Positions 17,335 through 25,395 of a stretch of 42,731 bases of DNA are shown piece after piece (the stretch's first letter is position 1; every line of letters starts with the position of its first letter). A model generated the notes under the pieces. It had not been told where the DNA came from, ran no database searches, and saw nothing but the letters and a program-made list of their open reading frames with translations. The position numbers were made by a program, and so were the translations under genes. Source of the stretch: Bifidobacteriaceae bacterium (lineage in GTDB: Bacteria; Actinomycetota; Actinomycetes; Actinomycetales; WQXJ01); the NCBI GenBank assembly GCA_031266115.1, contig JAISBQ010000088.1, positions 1 through 42,731 of the forward strand, read 5' to 3'.

Positions 17335-18761
17335 CCAACCATCACCTTGTCGCCCACGTCCAACGTTCCGGGCACCTCAGGCGCAACCTCCGCCGTTCCA
17401 TCTACCACCATCCCCACGTGGACCGCGACCTCTCTCATAGAGCCTTCATCAGCGGACACAGTCACGGACTGCACACCGTCCGCGCCATCATGGACCGCTA
17501 TTAGAGGGACAACGAGGACCGGGCCGTCAGTAGACCCAAGGGTGACTGTGACCCGAACATCCAATCCCGACCAACTCACATCAAGTGGGGCGTCCGTGTC
17601 CACCACCAACGGATAACCCGACAGCTGCTGCACTACGTCCTCCGCAGACTCTCCCAAGGACGAGCCAGCAGGCCTGAAGACACCCACCTCGCCCACCGTC
17701 CCACCTGCTTCACGAGCGTTCACATCATCGTCAACGCGAACTCTTAGCCCGGCTCGCAGCCCTCCCTGCGACCCTTGTGGGACCACGGCCTGAATCCTTG
17801 GGACTCCCGTGATGAGCGTCGCGACCTGACCCCCTGCGGCGACAATGTCATCCCCGACGGCAGAAGTCACTTCCCGAACGATCGCGGGTAGCTTCGCCAC
17901 GAAGACAATCTCCGCGAGGGGAAGACATACCCCTGCAGCACTCTGTACCGCCGCCAAGGCTGCCTCCGCTTCGGCAAGGTCAGCCTTGCTGTATCTGACT
18001 TGCTGGCGCATTTGCGCGATATCAGCTGCCGACGCCGTCGCTCCGCTTCCAGGTGTCGAATCGCTCTCTGGTGCGCCAGCCGTGGCCTCTCCTTCCAATT
18101 TTGATTCCACCCTTGCCTCAATCATCGCCGAAAGCGTCGCACGATCACTCACAAGCTTACGCTCGGCACTGGTCACTGTCGCTTCTGCAGCCTCAATGAA
18201 CGAACCAGTCTCCGCGAGCAGATCCTCGGTAGTCCACGCCTTGTAACCCGCCGACCGATAAAACTCCCTCACAGACCTCTGCGTCGACACATCAAACGAC
18301 CCAGTCTCCCCTTCGCCATCAAGGTGACCTAGGTCCACCAGTGCCTTCTGCACCTGCCGGACATCAACACCTTCGTCACCGGGAACTATATCGCGATATG
18401 CCGGGACCGTACCAGGAAGGACGAACAACGGCCGACCCGCCACTCCCGCAACTACTCCCCCAGACGCCACACTCTCCCCAGCCTCAACAGGCAATCTCGT
18501 CACAATCCCGCGAAGCCTCTCCGACTGGACCTTCACGACGACAGTATCCGACTCCACCACCGTTCCCCGCACCACAAGGGACGAGGTCAGGTCCCGAATC
18601 GCGACCGGTTCGGTCAACGGGGCCTGCGTCGGGGGCCGTGATGACGCGAGTTGCTGGGCAGGCGATCGAATCGCCAGCCCAGCAATATGCCCGCCAAGAG
18701 ACACAGCCAACGCGCTCAAAGCTACCGTCAACAACACGCGGTCCCGCTTCACTATCCCCAT
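17331..18761 (-). CDS. Periplasmic-adaptor-like (HlyD/MFP) protein with peptidoglycan-binding domain
   Basis: The protein has an N-terminal membrane anchor (about residues 11-33, VLLTVALSALAVSLGGHIAG), then half of a beta-barrel or lipoyl-like region with 'LVVRGTVVESDTVVVKV'. A PG_binding_1-like domain follows (about 128-177, GDEGVDVRQVQKALVDLGHL). A helical coiled-coil hairpin (about 185-290) and a C-terminal barrel region come next. In Gram-positive bacteria such adaptors work with MacB-type ATPases and permeases, and the peptidoglycan domain would position the complex in the wall. I prefer the ATG at 18761; a TTG at 18770 would overlap the upstream stop as TTGA. Residue numbers here count from that TTG. 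It is the second gene of the operon. Confidence 0.88.
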   Translation of the reverse strand: MGIVKRDRVLLTVALSALAVSLGGHIAGLAIRSPAQQLASSRPPTQAPLTEPVAIRDLTSSLVVRGTVVESDTVVVKVQSERLRGIVTRLPVEAGESVASGGVVAGVAGRPLFVLPGTVPAYRDIVPGDEGVDVRQVQKALVDLGHLDGEGETGSFDVSTQRSVREFYRSAGYKAWTTEDLLAETGSFIEAAEATVTSAERKLVSDRATLSAMIEARVESKLEGEATAGAPESDSTPGSGATASAADIAQMRQQVRYSKADLAEAEAALAAVQSAAGVCLPLAEIVFVAKLPAIVREVTSAVGDDIVAAGGQVATLITGVPRIQAVVPQGSQGGLRAGLRVRVDDDVNAREAGGTVGEVGVFRPAGSSLGESAEDVVQQLSGYPLVVDTDAPLDVSWSGLDVRVTVTLGSTDGPVLVVPLIAVHDGADGVQSVTVSADEGSMREVAVHVGMVVDGTAEVAPEVPGTLDVGDKVMVG

Positions 18762-18766
18762 CGCTC

Positions 18767-19705
18767 TCAACCCGTCTGGGCCGGTGAAGCCGGCATCCCT
18801 CTCAGGTAGCTCTCGATCTCTCCAACCAGCTCGTCCAGGGCACCGCGGTTCGCATCGATATATTCCTGGTCATAGGCTGCTTGTATCCCCGCTGCTCTTC
18901 CTATCAGGTTCGTTTCAATCTTACACTCCACGTCGACGACCGCCGTAGCACTCGAGGCCTCGCCACCATAACTGCTCGAGATGGCATCAATCGGACTCGC
19001 ATAGTCGAGTCCCTGGCCATTCATACACTCCGACCAATCGCTCACGGCCTCTTCGTATCGAGAATCACCCGCGGCCAGTACCGGTCCCCCGTCAGGGAGT
19101 CCACTTGCTTCCAGAAGAATCATAGGCGTATCACCCCCGGGAAGTGATTCGAGTACTTCGCCTTCGCAGGAACTCACCACACTCTGATCACTATCGGTAC
19201 CCGCACGCATATTCAAGCCATCGGGAGTCACAGGAGGTCGGGCGTACCCGTAGATAGGTGCATTCACAGGGTCGAAAAAGCCCCAAAGAGAAGACCGAAC
19301 AACCCGATCGCGCACCCGCCCCTCGATGAACGAGACAACGTCAGACGAGTCATCGTATCCGTAAGACGCTGCGACGCCAGCTCTTGCGAGACACTCAGTC
19401 ACGGCCGCTACACGCGCGACTTCGATCGCCACTATCTGCGAGGCTGTCGGCAAATAGGCGTCCATTGGGCGAACAACCTGCGCTGGATCTGTCACAACAC
19501 TCGGAGGAGCCGTGAGAACCGGCTGCGACCCCACGGGCGCCGAGCCCGTCGGCGTCGTACCAGACCACCTGGAACTATCGCCTTCGCTGCACGCTCCCAC
19601 CAGCAAGCCGAGGCCAAGCGCAGCGGGCAACAGCACAGCGCGCGTTAGCAAGCGCCCGGGCGCCCCCGATAAGCGCCCGCGCACCCCACCGACCGTCTCA
19701 CGCAC
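18767..19705 (-). CDS. Putative lipoprotein, first gene of the ABC operon
   Basis: The GTG at 19705 is chosen because GGAGGAG lies eight bases upstream, inside the longer open frame. From there the 312-residue product has an Arg-rich start, a hydrophobic core (AVLLPAALGLGLLVGAC) and a lipobox Cys, so it should be a lipoprotein. The body is acidic and contains paired Cys motifs (TECLARAG, SDWSECMNGQGLDY, VDVECK) and a helical C-terminus (AAYDQEYIDANRGALDELV). This pattern recurs in actinomycete lipoproteins of unknown function and partly matches the lipoprotein at 173-1093. Its start follows a recognisable promoter, and its end is coupled to the adaptor gene, so it probably belongs to the transporter complex as a sensor or substrate-binding lipoprotein. 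That role is an inference. Confidence 0.82.
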   Translation of the reverse strand: MRETVGGVRGRLSGAPGRLLTRAVLLPAALGLGLLVGACSEGDSSRWSGTTPTGSAPVGSQPVLTAPPSVVTDPAQVVRPMDAYLPTASQIVAIEVARVAAVTECLARAGVAASYGYDDSSDVVSFIEGRVRDRVVRSSLWGFFDPVNAPIYGYARPPVTPDGLNMRAGTDSDQSVVSSCEGEVLESLPGGDTPMILLEASGLPDGGPVLAAGDSRYEEAVSDWSECMNGQGLDYASPIDAISSSYGGEASSATAVVDVECKIETNLIGRAAGIQAAYDQEYIDANRGALDELVGEIESYLRGMPASPAQTG

Positions 19706-19757
19706 TTCACCAACTCCTCCGCGTCGAGCCACTGCTATTCGCAATACCGTGCCATCC

Positions 19758-19787
19758 ATCCTAGTTCACAACAATCCTATCTATCAA
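19758..19787 (-). promoter_or_regulatory. Promoter of the lipoprotein-ABC operon
   Basis: TTGATA, an 18-base spacer and TAGGAT form a good sigma-A type promoter. The -10 ends 52 bases upstream of the GTG start at 19705, giving a leader of about 45 bases that contains GGAGGAG. Confidence 0.6.
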
Positions 19788-19805
19788 CGCAGAGCCGGAA
19801 CAGTG

Positions 19806-20156
19806 CTAATCCACATGGATCTGCACTATCCTTGCGAGAGACTGGGGAAATGGATCGCTCGCCCATTTTCCGAAATACCTCGTATATCTGGATGAATTCC
19901 AGTAGTACGCGAAAGAACCAGCGTTGTTGCCAGCTCGAAATGCACCAACATTGTAGAGCTCGACCAAGACGTTTCCGCTGTTCGCCCAGCAGGTGGTTGC
20001 ATCGGAATAGAGAGTGAGCCAGTCGTTGCGCGAGCCGCATGGGTTGATGCGATTGATCGCGTAGGCGCCGTTCGCGCCTAAAGCAATAGACAAGAAAGAG
20101 GCGAGCAACGCCCCGACGAAGAGTCTGAGCGCTGAGCGGGTTAGCCGTTGTTTCAT
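19806..20156 (-). CDS. Small secreted beta/gamma-crystallin-like protein
   Basis: The 116-residue product has a Sec signal (LFVGALLASFLSIALGANGAYA, cleavage likely after AYA) and a mature part of about 83 residues starting INRINPCGSRNDWL. Two cysteines (NPC and TTCW) could form one disulfide. The pattern 'CWANSGNVLVELYNVGAFRAGNN' followed by 'RYFGKW' resembles small secreted beta/gamma-crystallin-like proteins of actinomycetes, a group that includes killer-toxin-like and protease-inhibitor proteins. This family assignment is from recall and needs a search. The ATG has GGAAGG eight bases upstream. A paralogue of identical length lies directly upstream at 20308-20658, broken by one stop codon. 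The base composition is lower in GC than the flanking housekeeping genes. Confidence 0.8.
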   Translation of the reverse strand: MKQRLTRSALRLFVGALLASFLSIALGANGAYAINRINPCGSRNDWLTLYSDATTCWANSGNVLVELYNVGAFRAGNNAGSFAYYWNSSRYTRYFGKWASDPFPQSLARIVQIHVD

Positions 20157-20214
20157 GGTTTGATCCTTCCGCGAGACAGTAATCTGGGTCCCAATGGTCG
20201 CCTGTCAGAGCCGA

Positions 20215-20241
20215 CGCTCCGACACTGCCGCCTTCGGAGCG
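20215..20241 (-). repeat. 8-bp hairpin between the tandem crystallin-like genes
   Basis: CGCTCCGA and TCGGAGCG form a perfect 8-bp stem with an 11-base loop. It lies 66 bases after the upstream pseudogene stop and 58 bases before the intact copy. There is no U-tract. A terminator or mRNA-processing role is possible. Confidence 0.45.
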
Positions 20242-20307
20242 CCCACACGCGCACAGAGGAATTGCCAGGCTTGGTGACGAGGGCGCCGTCGGCCAAGACG
20301 CCAATAG

Positions 20308-20658
20308 TCATAGGATAGTGATATTCAGGACGGTGTTAAGGTCACGGCTATAGGTGACCGCACTCCACTTCGCAAAGTGAGCAATAACAGGAGTGTTTCG
20401 GGAATTGAAGCTGAAATACCCGGCATTGTTTCCGCTTCTGAATGCGCCTATATTGTAGAGCCTGACCGAAACGTTTCCGCCGTTCGCCCAGCAGGTGGTT
20501 GCATCAGAATAGAAGATCAGCTAGTCGTGACGCGAGCCGCACGGGTTGATACGGTTGATCGCCTGGGCGCTGGCCAGACCGACCGACGCCGAAAGAACGA
20601 ACGCGAGAGTTACCGAGAGTAAGACCCGTATGGATCGCGGTGATCGCAGTGCTGCCAT
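20308..20658 (-). pseudogene. Paralogue of the crystallin-like protein, interrupted by one amber codon
   Basis: The ATG at 20658 has AAAGG seven bases upstream and encodes a signal peptide (SIRVLLSVTLAFVLSASVGLASAQA). The mature start is INRINPCGSRHD, and then comes a TAG at 20521-20523. Reading through, the same frame continues to 20308 with LIFYSDATTCWANGGNVSV and RLYNIGAFRSGNNAGYFSF, matching the intact neighbour closely. Both genes are 117 codons including the stop. At the TAG position the intact copy has TGG (Trp, in RNDWL), so a single G-to-A change explains it. All other coding features look intact, so the mutation is recent, or the codon is read through. It also has the best promoter of the pair. 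Confidence 0.85.
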
Positions 20659-20707
20659 AGCCAAGCCTTTCGATGTTGACGCTGGGTCGTCATGCCCACT
20701 GGTGGCA

Positions 20708-20737
20708 AATGTAGTTCTCGACACGAGTCGGCGTCAA
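20708..20737 (-). promoter_or_regulatory. Promoter of the crystallin-like pair
   Basis: TTGACG, an 18-base spacer and TACATT lie about 50 bases upstream of the ATG at 20658. A short inverted repeat (CTCG-ACA-CGAG on the + strand) lies in the spacer and could be an operator half-site pair. Confidence 0.55.
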
Positions 20738-21251
20738 GGGGGTCAGAGTACCCATCGGCTCCCGCGCGTGGCGAATCTGGTCCGTGCCTTGTCGTTGATC
20801 TCCGACCCGAAACCCATTCTTGACTTCGATCCCTGTCACCGAGAGTACCGGGGTTGGCGCTCGGTGCGATGGTGACAGACCTGATATCCCCTGCGGACGT
20901 CGGATTTGGGCAAGTGGTGCCAGGGTGAGGTGGCATGGGCCGTTCATGTCGTGGGCCCTGGTTCGTGGAGCGTTTTCCCTGGTCAACGCTCCTATTCACT
21001 AGGCTGCGTGGGCCAGCATCTGGATCGAGGTAGGTTCGCGTCCTCAGGGCGCACGACATGGATACCCCGCGAGGTGGCGGCCGGGTTGCGTTCGCGCCCG
21101 GCGTCCGGTCGCCGCAACACTCGGGGTCGCGCGCATTCGTCACGTGATCGCCAAGAGGACCGATTCCGTCGAACTCGGGCCCTCTCCGCCCGGAGTCATC
21201 TGACGCGCGAGCCCGGGACCCCGGTCACCGTCCAGGCACACCAGGGCCCAT
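20738..21251. other. Intergenic, no gene seen
   Basis: About 510 bases between the crystallin-like pair and the MMPL gene. The open frames on both strands lack signal, domain or ribosome-site support and I judge them spurious. No tRNA-like fold or repeat was found by eye. Confidence 0.5.
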
Positions 21252-21257
21252 TAGGGT
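21252..21257 (+). promoter_or_regulatory. Possible -10 element for a leaderless MMPL transcript
   Basis: TAGGGT lies seven bases before the GTG start at 21265, so the transcript would begin at or next to the start codon. No good -35 is visible and the only SD-like bases (AAGG) are one base from the GTG. Confidence 0.4.
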
Positions 21258-21264
21258 AGAAGGC

Positions 21265-23496
21265 GTGTTCAACCGCCTGGCGCGAGGGATCGCCCGCCAC
21301 CCGCTGTGGACCATCGTCGCCTGGCTCGGCATCGCCGCCGCCAGCATCGCGCTCGCCACCGTGGGTGTCACCGGGCAGTCGCTCTTCGACAGGGTCAACT
21401 CGGGAGAACCGGTCGCGGTTGATTCGGAGTCCACGCGCGCGGACACGATCATCGCCGACGCCTCCACCACGGGGCAATCGCTCACCCTGATCATCGGCAA
21501 CGTGGACATGGCCGACCCCCAGCAGGTTGCCTCGCTGACACCGCCGATGGCGCAGGGCGCCGAGACCCTCGCCGCGACGCCCGGCGTGGCCTCGGCCGTC
21601 ACGCCTGTGATCCTCCCGGACGGACCCGCCAACCCGGCCGCCGCCCCGCTGCTCGCCGCGAACGGCCGCGGGTTGCTCATGGTGGTCGAACTGGATAAGG
21701 ACCTCGACGCGAATGCCGAGTCCGATGCCGTGGACCGCGTAGTCGCCGAGCTGGACACCGTCGCCGCCGCCGTCCGCGACGCCGTGCCCGATGCCACCTC
21801 ATCGGTGGGCGGCGCCCCCCTCATCGCCGACGCGATCATCGGCCAAATGGAGAAGGATCTGACCACGGGCGAGCTGGTCGCCCTGCCCATCGCGCTCATC
21901 GTCATGGTGGTGGTGTTCGCCGGTTTCGCCGCAGCCTTCATGCCGCTGTTCGCCGCCCTCGCCGCAATCGCCAGCGCACTCGGTGCACTGTTCGCCACCA
22001 CGTACATCACCGATGTCCACACCTCGGTGATCAACGTCGTCACCATCATCGGCGTCGGTTTGTCGATCGATTACGGACTCCTGATTGTTTCCCGGTTCCG
22101 TGAGGAATTGAGAGCGCGTTCGTCCGGGGATCGCACCCATCGCACCGCGCATCTCACGGTACGTGCCCTCAGCGCCACGCTGGCCACCGCCGGGCGCACG
22201 GTCACATTCTCCGCGCTGACCATCGCCGCCTCGGTGGCCGGGCTTGTGGCCTTCAAACCGTCCATCCTGAGGACATACGGGCTGGCCGGCTTCGTCATCG
22301 TGGTCATCGCCCTGTTGACCGCCATCACGCTGGTCCCAGCCTGCCTCGCGCTGCTCGGCGAACGCATGGCCCGACCGTCGATCCTCGCCCGGATCCCCGT
22401 GATCGGGCGAGCGTTTCGTCACCGCGCCGAGATTGCCCCCGAAACCGGCGTCTTCTCCCGCCTCGCGAGCGCCGTGCAGGGCAAGCCGTGGGTCGTCATC
22501 GTCGGTGTGCTCGCGGTGTTAGGCCTGTTGGCTAGCCCGGCCATGCACATGTCGGTCCACTCCTCCACCGTGGAGTTCCTGCCCGCGAAGTCGGACCAAC
22601 GCCAATGGCTGGAACAACTCCGCAGCGAATACCCGGCCACCGCGACAGCCCCGATCATCCTCGTCAGCCTTGGTGATGCGGACCAGACCCAAGCCTTTGC
22701 GGACGATGACGTCGCCTCCCTGGACGCTGTCAGTTCCGTGACCACGGTCCCGCGCGACGGCTACACCGAGGTCCGCGTCACGCTCACCACCGACGATCCC
22801 CAGGGCGCCGAGGCCCGCCAGGCCGTCGCCGACATCCGGGCGCTGAACCCCGGTTTCGAGGTGCTGGTCACGGGCCAGGCCGGCCAGCTCGCGGACTACA
22901 TGGACCAGCTCGCGGCGGGCGCACCATGGGCGGCGGTGATCGTCGCCCTGGCCACCTTGCTGCTGCTGTTCGCCATGACCGGGTCCGTGCTCATCCCCAT
23001 CAAGGCGCTGATCACCAACGTCCTTTCTCTTGGCGCCTGCATGGGCGTGTTGACGTGGATATTCCAGGACGGCCACCTCGCCGGCCAGCTCGGTTTCACG
23101 CCCCAATCGGGGATCGAAAGCTACATCGTGGTGCTCCTGATGATTTTTGGCTTCGGCCTCGCCATGGACTACGAGATGTTCCTCATTTCCCGCATCAAGG
23201 AAAGCTGGGACGCGGGGATGGATTCGGGCGCGGCCGTCCGCCAGGGGTTACAACGCTCGGGCCGAATCATCACCTCGGCGGCCCTCATCATCATCGTGGT
23301 ATTCGCGGGGTTTGCGGCGGGACAACTGGTCATCATCAAGCAGATCGGCGTGGGCCTGGCGATCGCCGTCGCGCTGGATGCCACCTTGATCCGGATGCTG
23401 CTCGTCCCAGCGACGATGACGGTCCTCGGCCGCTGGAATTGGTGGTCACCCACGTGGATGGCGGGCCTACGCGACCGGATGCGCCTGTCGCACTGA
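21265..23496 (+). CDS. MMPL/RND-family membrane transporter
   Basis: The 743-residue protein has the two-fold MMPL layout. A first helix (HPLWTIVAWLGIAAASIALA) precedes an extracytoplasmic domain. A block of helices follows from about residue 205, including FVGFAAAFMPLFAALA-like and 'VVTIIGVGLSIDYGLLIVSRFREEL', the hallmark 'G.SIDYG.L..SR.REE'. A second half repeats the plan, with 'IFGFGLAMDYEMFLISRIKE' near 625-645. Its acidic residues in the helices (SIDY, AMDY) fit proton-driven transport. Actinomycete MMPL proteins export lipids or antibiotics; the substrate here is unknown. No TetR-type regulator or biosynthetic gene adjoins it. It is convergent with aspS, and its stop codon is part of a hairpin. 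Confidence 0.92.
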   Translation: MFNRLARGIARHPLWTIVAWLGIAAASIALATVGVTGQSLFDRVNSGEPVAVDSESTRADTIIADASTTGQSLTLIIGNVDMADPQQVASLTPPMAQGAETLAATPGVASAVTPVILPDGPANPAAAPLLAANGRGLLMVVELDKDLDANAESDAVDRVVAELDTVAAAVRDAVPDATSSVGGAPLIADAIIGQMEKDLTTGELVALPIALIVMVVVFAGFAAAFMPLFAALAAIASALGALFATTYITDVHTSVINVVTIIGVGLSIDYGLLIVSRFREELRARSSGDRTHRTAHLTVRALSATLATAGRTVTFSALTIAASVAGLVAFKPSILRTYGLAGFVIVVIALLTAITLVPACLALLGERMARPSILARIPVIGRAFRHRAEIAPETGVFSRLASAVQGKPWVVIVGVLAVLGLLASPAMHMSVHSSTVEFLPAKSDQRQWLEQLRSEYPATATAPIILVSLGDADQTQAFADDDVASLDAVSSVTTVPRDGYTEVRVTLTTDDPQGAEARQAVADIRALNPGFEVLVTGQAGQLADYMDQLAAGAPWAAVIVALATLLLLFAMTGSVLIPIKALITNVLSLGACMGVLTWIFQDGHLAGQLGFTPQSGIESYIVVLLMIFGFGLAMDYEMFLISRIKESWDAGMDSGAAVRQGLQRSGRIITSAALIIIVVFAGFAAGQLVIIKQIGVGLAIAVALDATLIRMLLVPATMTVLGRWNWWSPTWMAGLRDRMRLSH

Positions 23497-23520
23497 CGAC
23501 ATCTGGCCCGCTGGTCGTCA
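23494..23520 (+). terminator. Hairpin at the end of the MMPL gene
   Basis: TGACGAC and GTCGTCA form a 7-bp stem with a 13-base loop. The stem starts at the stop codon and lies between convergent genes. There is no U-tract. Confidence 0.4.
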
Positions 23521-23580
23521 TCGCCCGCGGTTCACGGGGCTCGTCACCTTCGGGACCCTATGACACCCGCCCGCTTACCG

Positions 23581-25341
23581 TCATCGTCCGCGATCCTCGG
23601 GTTCGGCGTCCACCCCGGCCTCGCGGCGTTGCGTGGGGGTGATGGGTGCCGGAGCGCCGGTCAACGGATCGGCGCCGCGCCCGGACTTGGGGAACGCGAT
23701 GACCTCGCGGATCGAGGGTGCGCCGGCCAGCAGGGCAACGATCCGGTCCCAGCCCATCGCGATGCCGCCGTGGGGGGGTGCGCCGTACTGGAAGGCATCC
23801 AAGAGCCACCCGAACTTCTCCCTGGCCTCGGCCTCCCCGATGCCCATGACGGCGAACACCCGCTCCTGGACGTCGCGACGGTGGATACGGATTGACCCTC
23901 CACCGATCTCGTTGCCGTTGCACACGATGTCGTAGGCGTACGCCAGCGCTTCCCCCGGATCGTCCTCGAACCGGTCCAGCCACTCAGGGGTCGGCGATGT
24001 GAAGGCGTGGTGCACGGCGGTCCAGGCGCCCGACCCGACGGCCACGTCCTCGTCTTCGTCCACGGGCTTGAACAGGGGTGCGTCGACGATCCACACGAAC
24101 GACCACTGCGACTGATCGATCAGCCCCAGCCTCCCGGCGATCTCCACGCGCGCCGCACCGAGCAACGCGCGCGAGGGACCGGCCTTGCCCGCCGCGAAGA
24201 ACACACAGTCTCCCGGCCCGGCGCCGACGGCTCCGGGCAGCGCGTGACGCTCCGCCTCGGACAGGTTCTTCGCGACCGGGCCACCCAGCGTCCCATCCTT
24301 GCCGATCGTCACGTACGCGAGACCTCGGGCCCCGCGCTGCTTGGCCCATTCCTGCCACGCGTCGAAGGTCCGCCGCGGTTGGGACGCCCCACCCGGCATG
24401 ACCACGGCCCCGACATATGGGGCTTGGAACACGCGGAACCCGGTCCCGGCGAACAGCGATGTCACCTCGGTCAATTCCACGCCGAACCGCAAGTCCGGCT
24501 TGTCCGTGCCGAACCGCCGCATCGCCTCGGCATAGGTCATCCGCGCGATGGGCCGGGGAATCTCGACGTCGATGAGTCGCCACACGGCCGCCAGCACATC
24601 CTCACCCACGGTGATGACGTCGTCTTGATCGACGAACGACATCTCGATGTCCAGTTGGGTGAACTCGGGTTGGCGGTCAGCCCGGAAATCCTCGTCCCGG
24701 TAGCACCGCGCTAGCTGGTAGTAACGCTCCATTCCCGCGACCATGAGTAGCTGCTTGAACAACTGGGGCGACTGTGGCAGGGCGTACCAACACCCCGGGG
24801 CAAGACGTGCGGGGACAAGGAAGTCCCGTGCCCCTTCGGGTGTCGAGTGGGTCAACGTGGGCGTCTCGATCTCGGTGAACCCGTGATCGTCCAGCACGCG
24901 TCGGGCCGCGCGACCCACATCGGACCGCAACCGCAGTGCCGCACCCGGCGCCGTCCGGCGCAGGTCGAGGTATCGGTATCGCAGCCGTGTCTCCTCCCCC
25001 ACGTCGATGTGATCGTCGATCTGGAACGGCAGCGGTGCGCACGCATTGAGGACGATGACGTCGCTCGCCAGCACTTCCACCGCGCCTGAGGCTAGGGCCG
25101 GGTTCTCGTTGCCATCCGGCCTGCGCCGAACCGTCCCCACCACTTGGACGACATATTCGCTGCGCAACTCATGCGCGAGGCCCTCATCGTGGATGACCAC
25201 TTGGGCCAGACCGCTCGCGTCGCGCAGGTCGATGAACGCGACACCTCCATGATCACGCCGTGACGCGACCCAGCCGGCCACGGTGACGGTTCGGTCGATG
25301 TCGGCGGCCCGAAGCCGTCCGGCGTAGTCAGTGCGCAGCAC
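23581..25341 (-). CDS. aspS: Aspartyl-tRNA synthetase
   Basis: The 586-residue class II synthetase charges tRNA with aspartate. It has the N-terminal OB fold (VTVAGWVASRRDHGGVAFID), the 'GEETRLRYRYLDLRR' link, motif 2 with FRADRQPEFTQLDIEMSF (about residue 217-235), the bacterial GAD insertion and motif 3 with GGIAMGWDRIVALL near 530. Residue 31 is His, which in characterised bacterial AspRS goes with the non-discriminating type that also charges tRNA-Asn and needs GatCAB. That is an inference. The GTG start has GGAAAGGA about nine bases upstream. It lies 54 bases after hisS, so the two may be co-transcribed. Confidence 0.97.
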   Translation of the reverse strand: MLRTDYAGRLRAADIDRTVTVAGWVASRRDHGGVAFIDLRDASGLAQVVIHDEGLAHELRSEYVVQVVGTVRRRPDGNENPALASGAVEVLASDVIVLNACAPLPFQIDDHIDVGEETRLRYRYLDLRRTAPGAALRLRSDVGRAARRVLDDHGFTEIETPTLTHSTPEGARDFLVPARLAPGCWYALPQSPQLFKQLLMVAGMERYYQLARCYRDEDFRADRQPEFTQLDIEMSFVDQDDVITVGEDVLAAVWRLIDVEIPRPIARMTYAEAMRRFGTDKPDLRFGVELTEVTSLFAGTGFRVFQAPYVGAVVMPGGASQPRRTFDAWQEWAKQRGARGLAYVTIGKDGTLGGPVAKNLSEAERHALPGAVGAGPGDCVFFAAGKAGPSRALLGAARVEIAGRLGLIDQSQWSFVWIVDAPLFKPVDEDEDVAVGSGAWTAVHHAFTSPTPEWLDRFEDDPGEALAYAYDIVCNGNEIGGGSIRIHRRDVQERVFAVMGIGEAEAREKFGWLLDAFQYGAPPHGGIAMGWDRIVALLAGAPSIREVIAFPKSGRGADPLTGAPAPITPTQRREAGVDAEPEDRGR

Positions 25342-25395
25342 TCGGGAACGTCCTTTCCGATTGGGCCCCAGCCGCCGGCTGGGCGCGCCACGATC

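Noticed and set aside
20690..20986. - strand frame upstream of the crystallin-like pair
   Set aside because: It overlaps the promoter of the pair, lacks a ribosome site and has no domain.
20738..21264. Search for a tRNA or small RNA in the long gap
   Set aside because: No T-loop or clover-leaf pattern seen by eye; a tRNAscan or Infernal run would decide.
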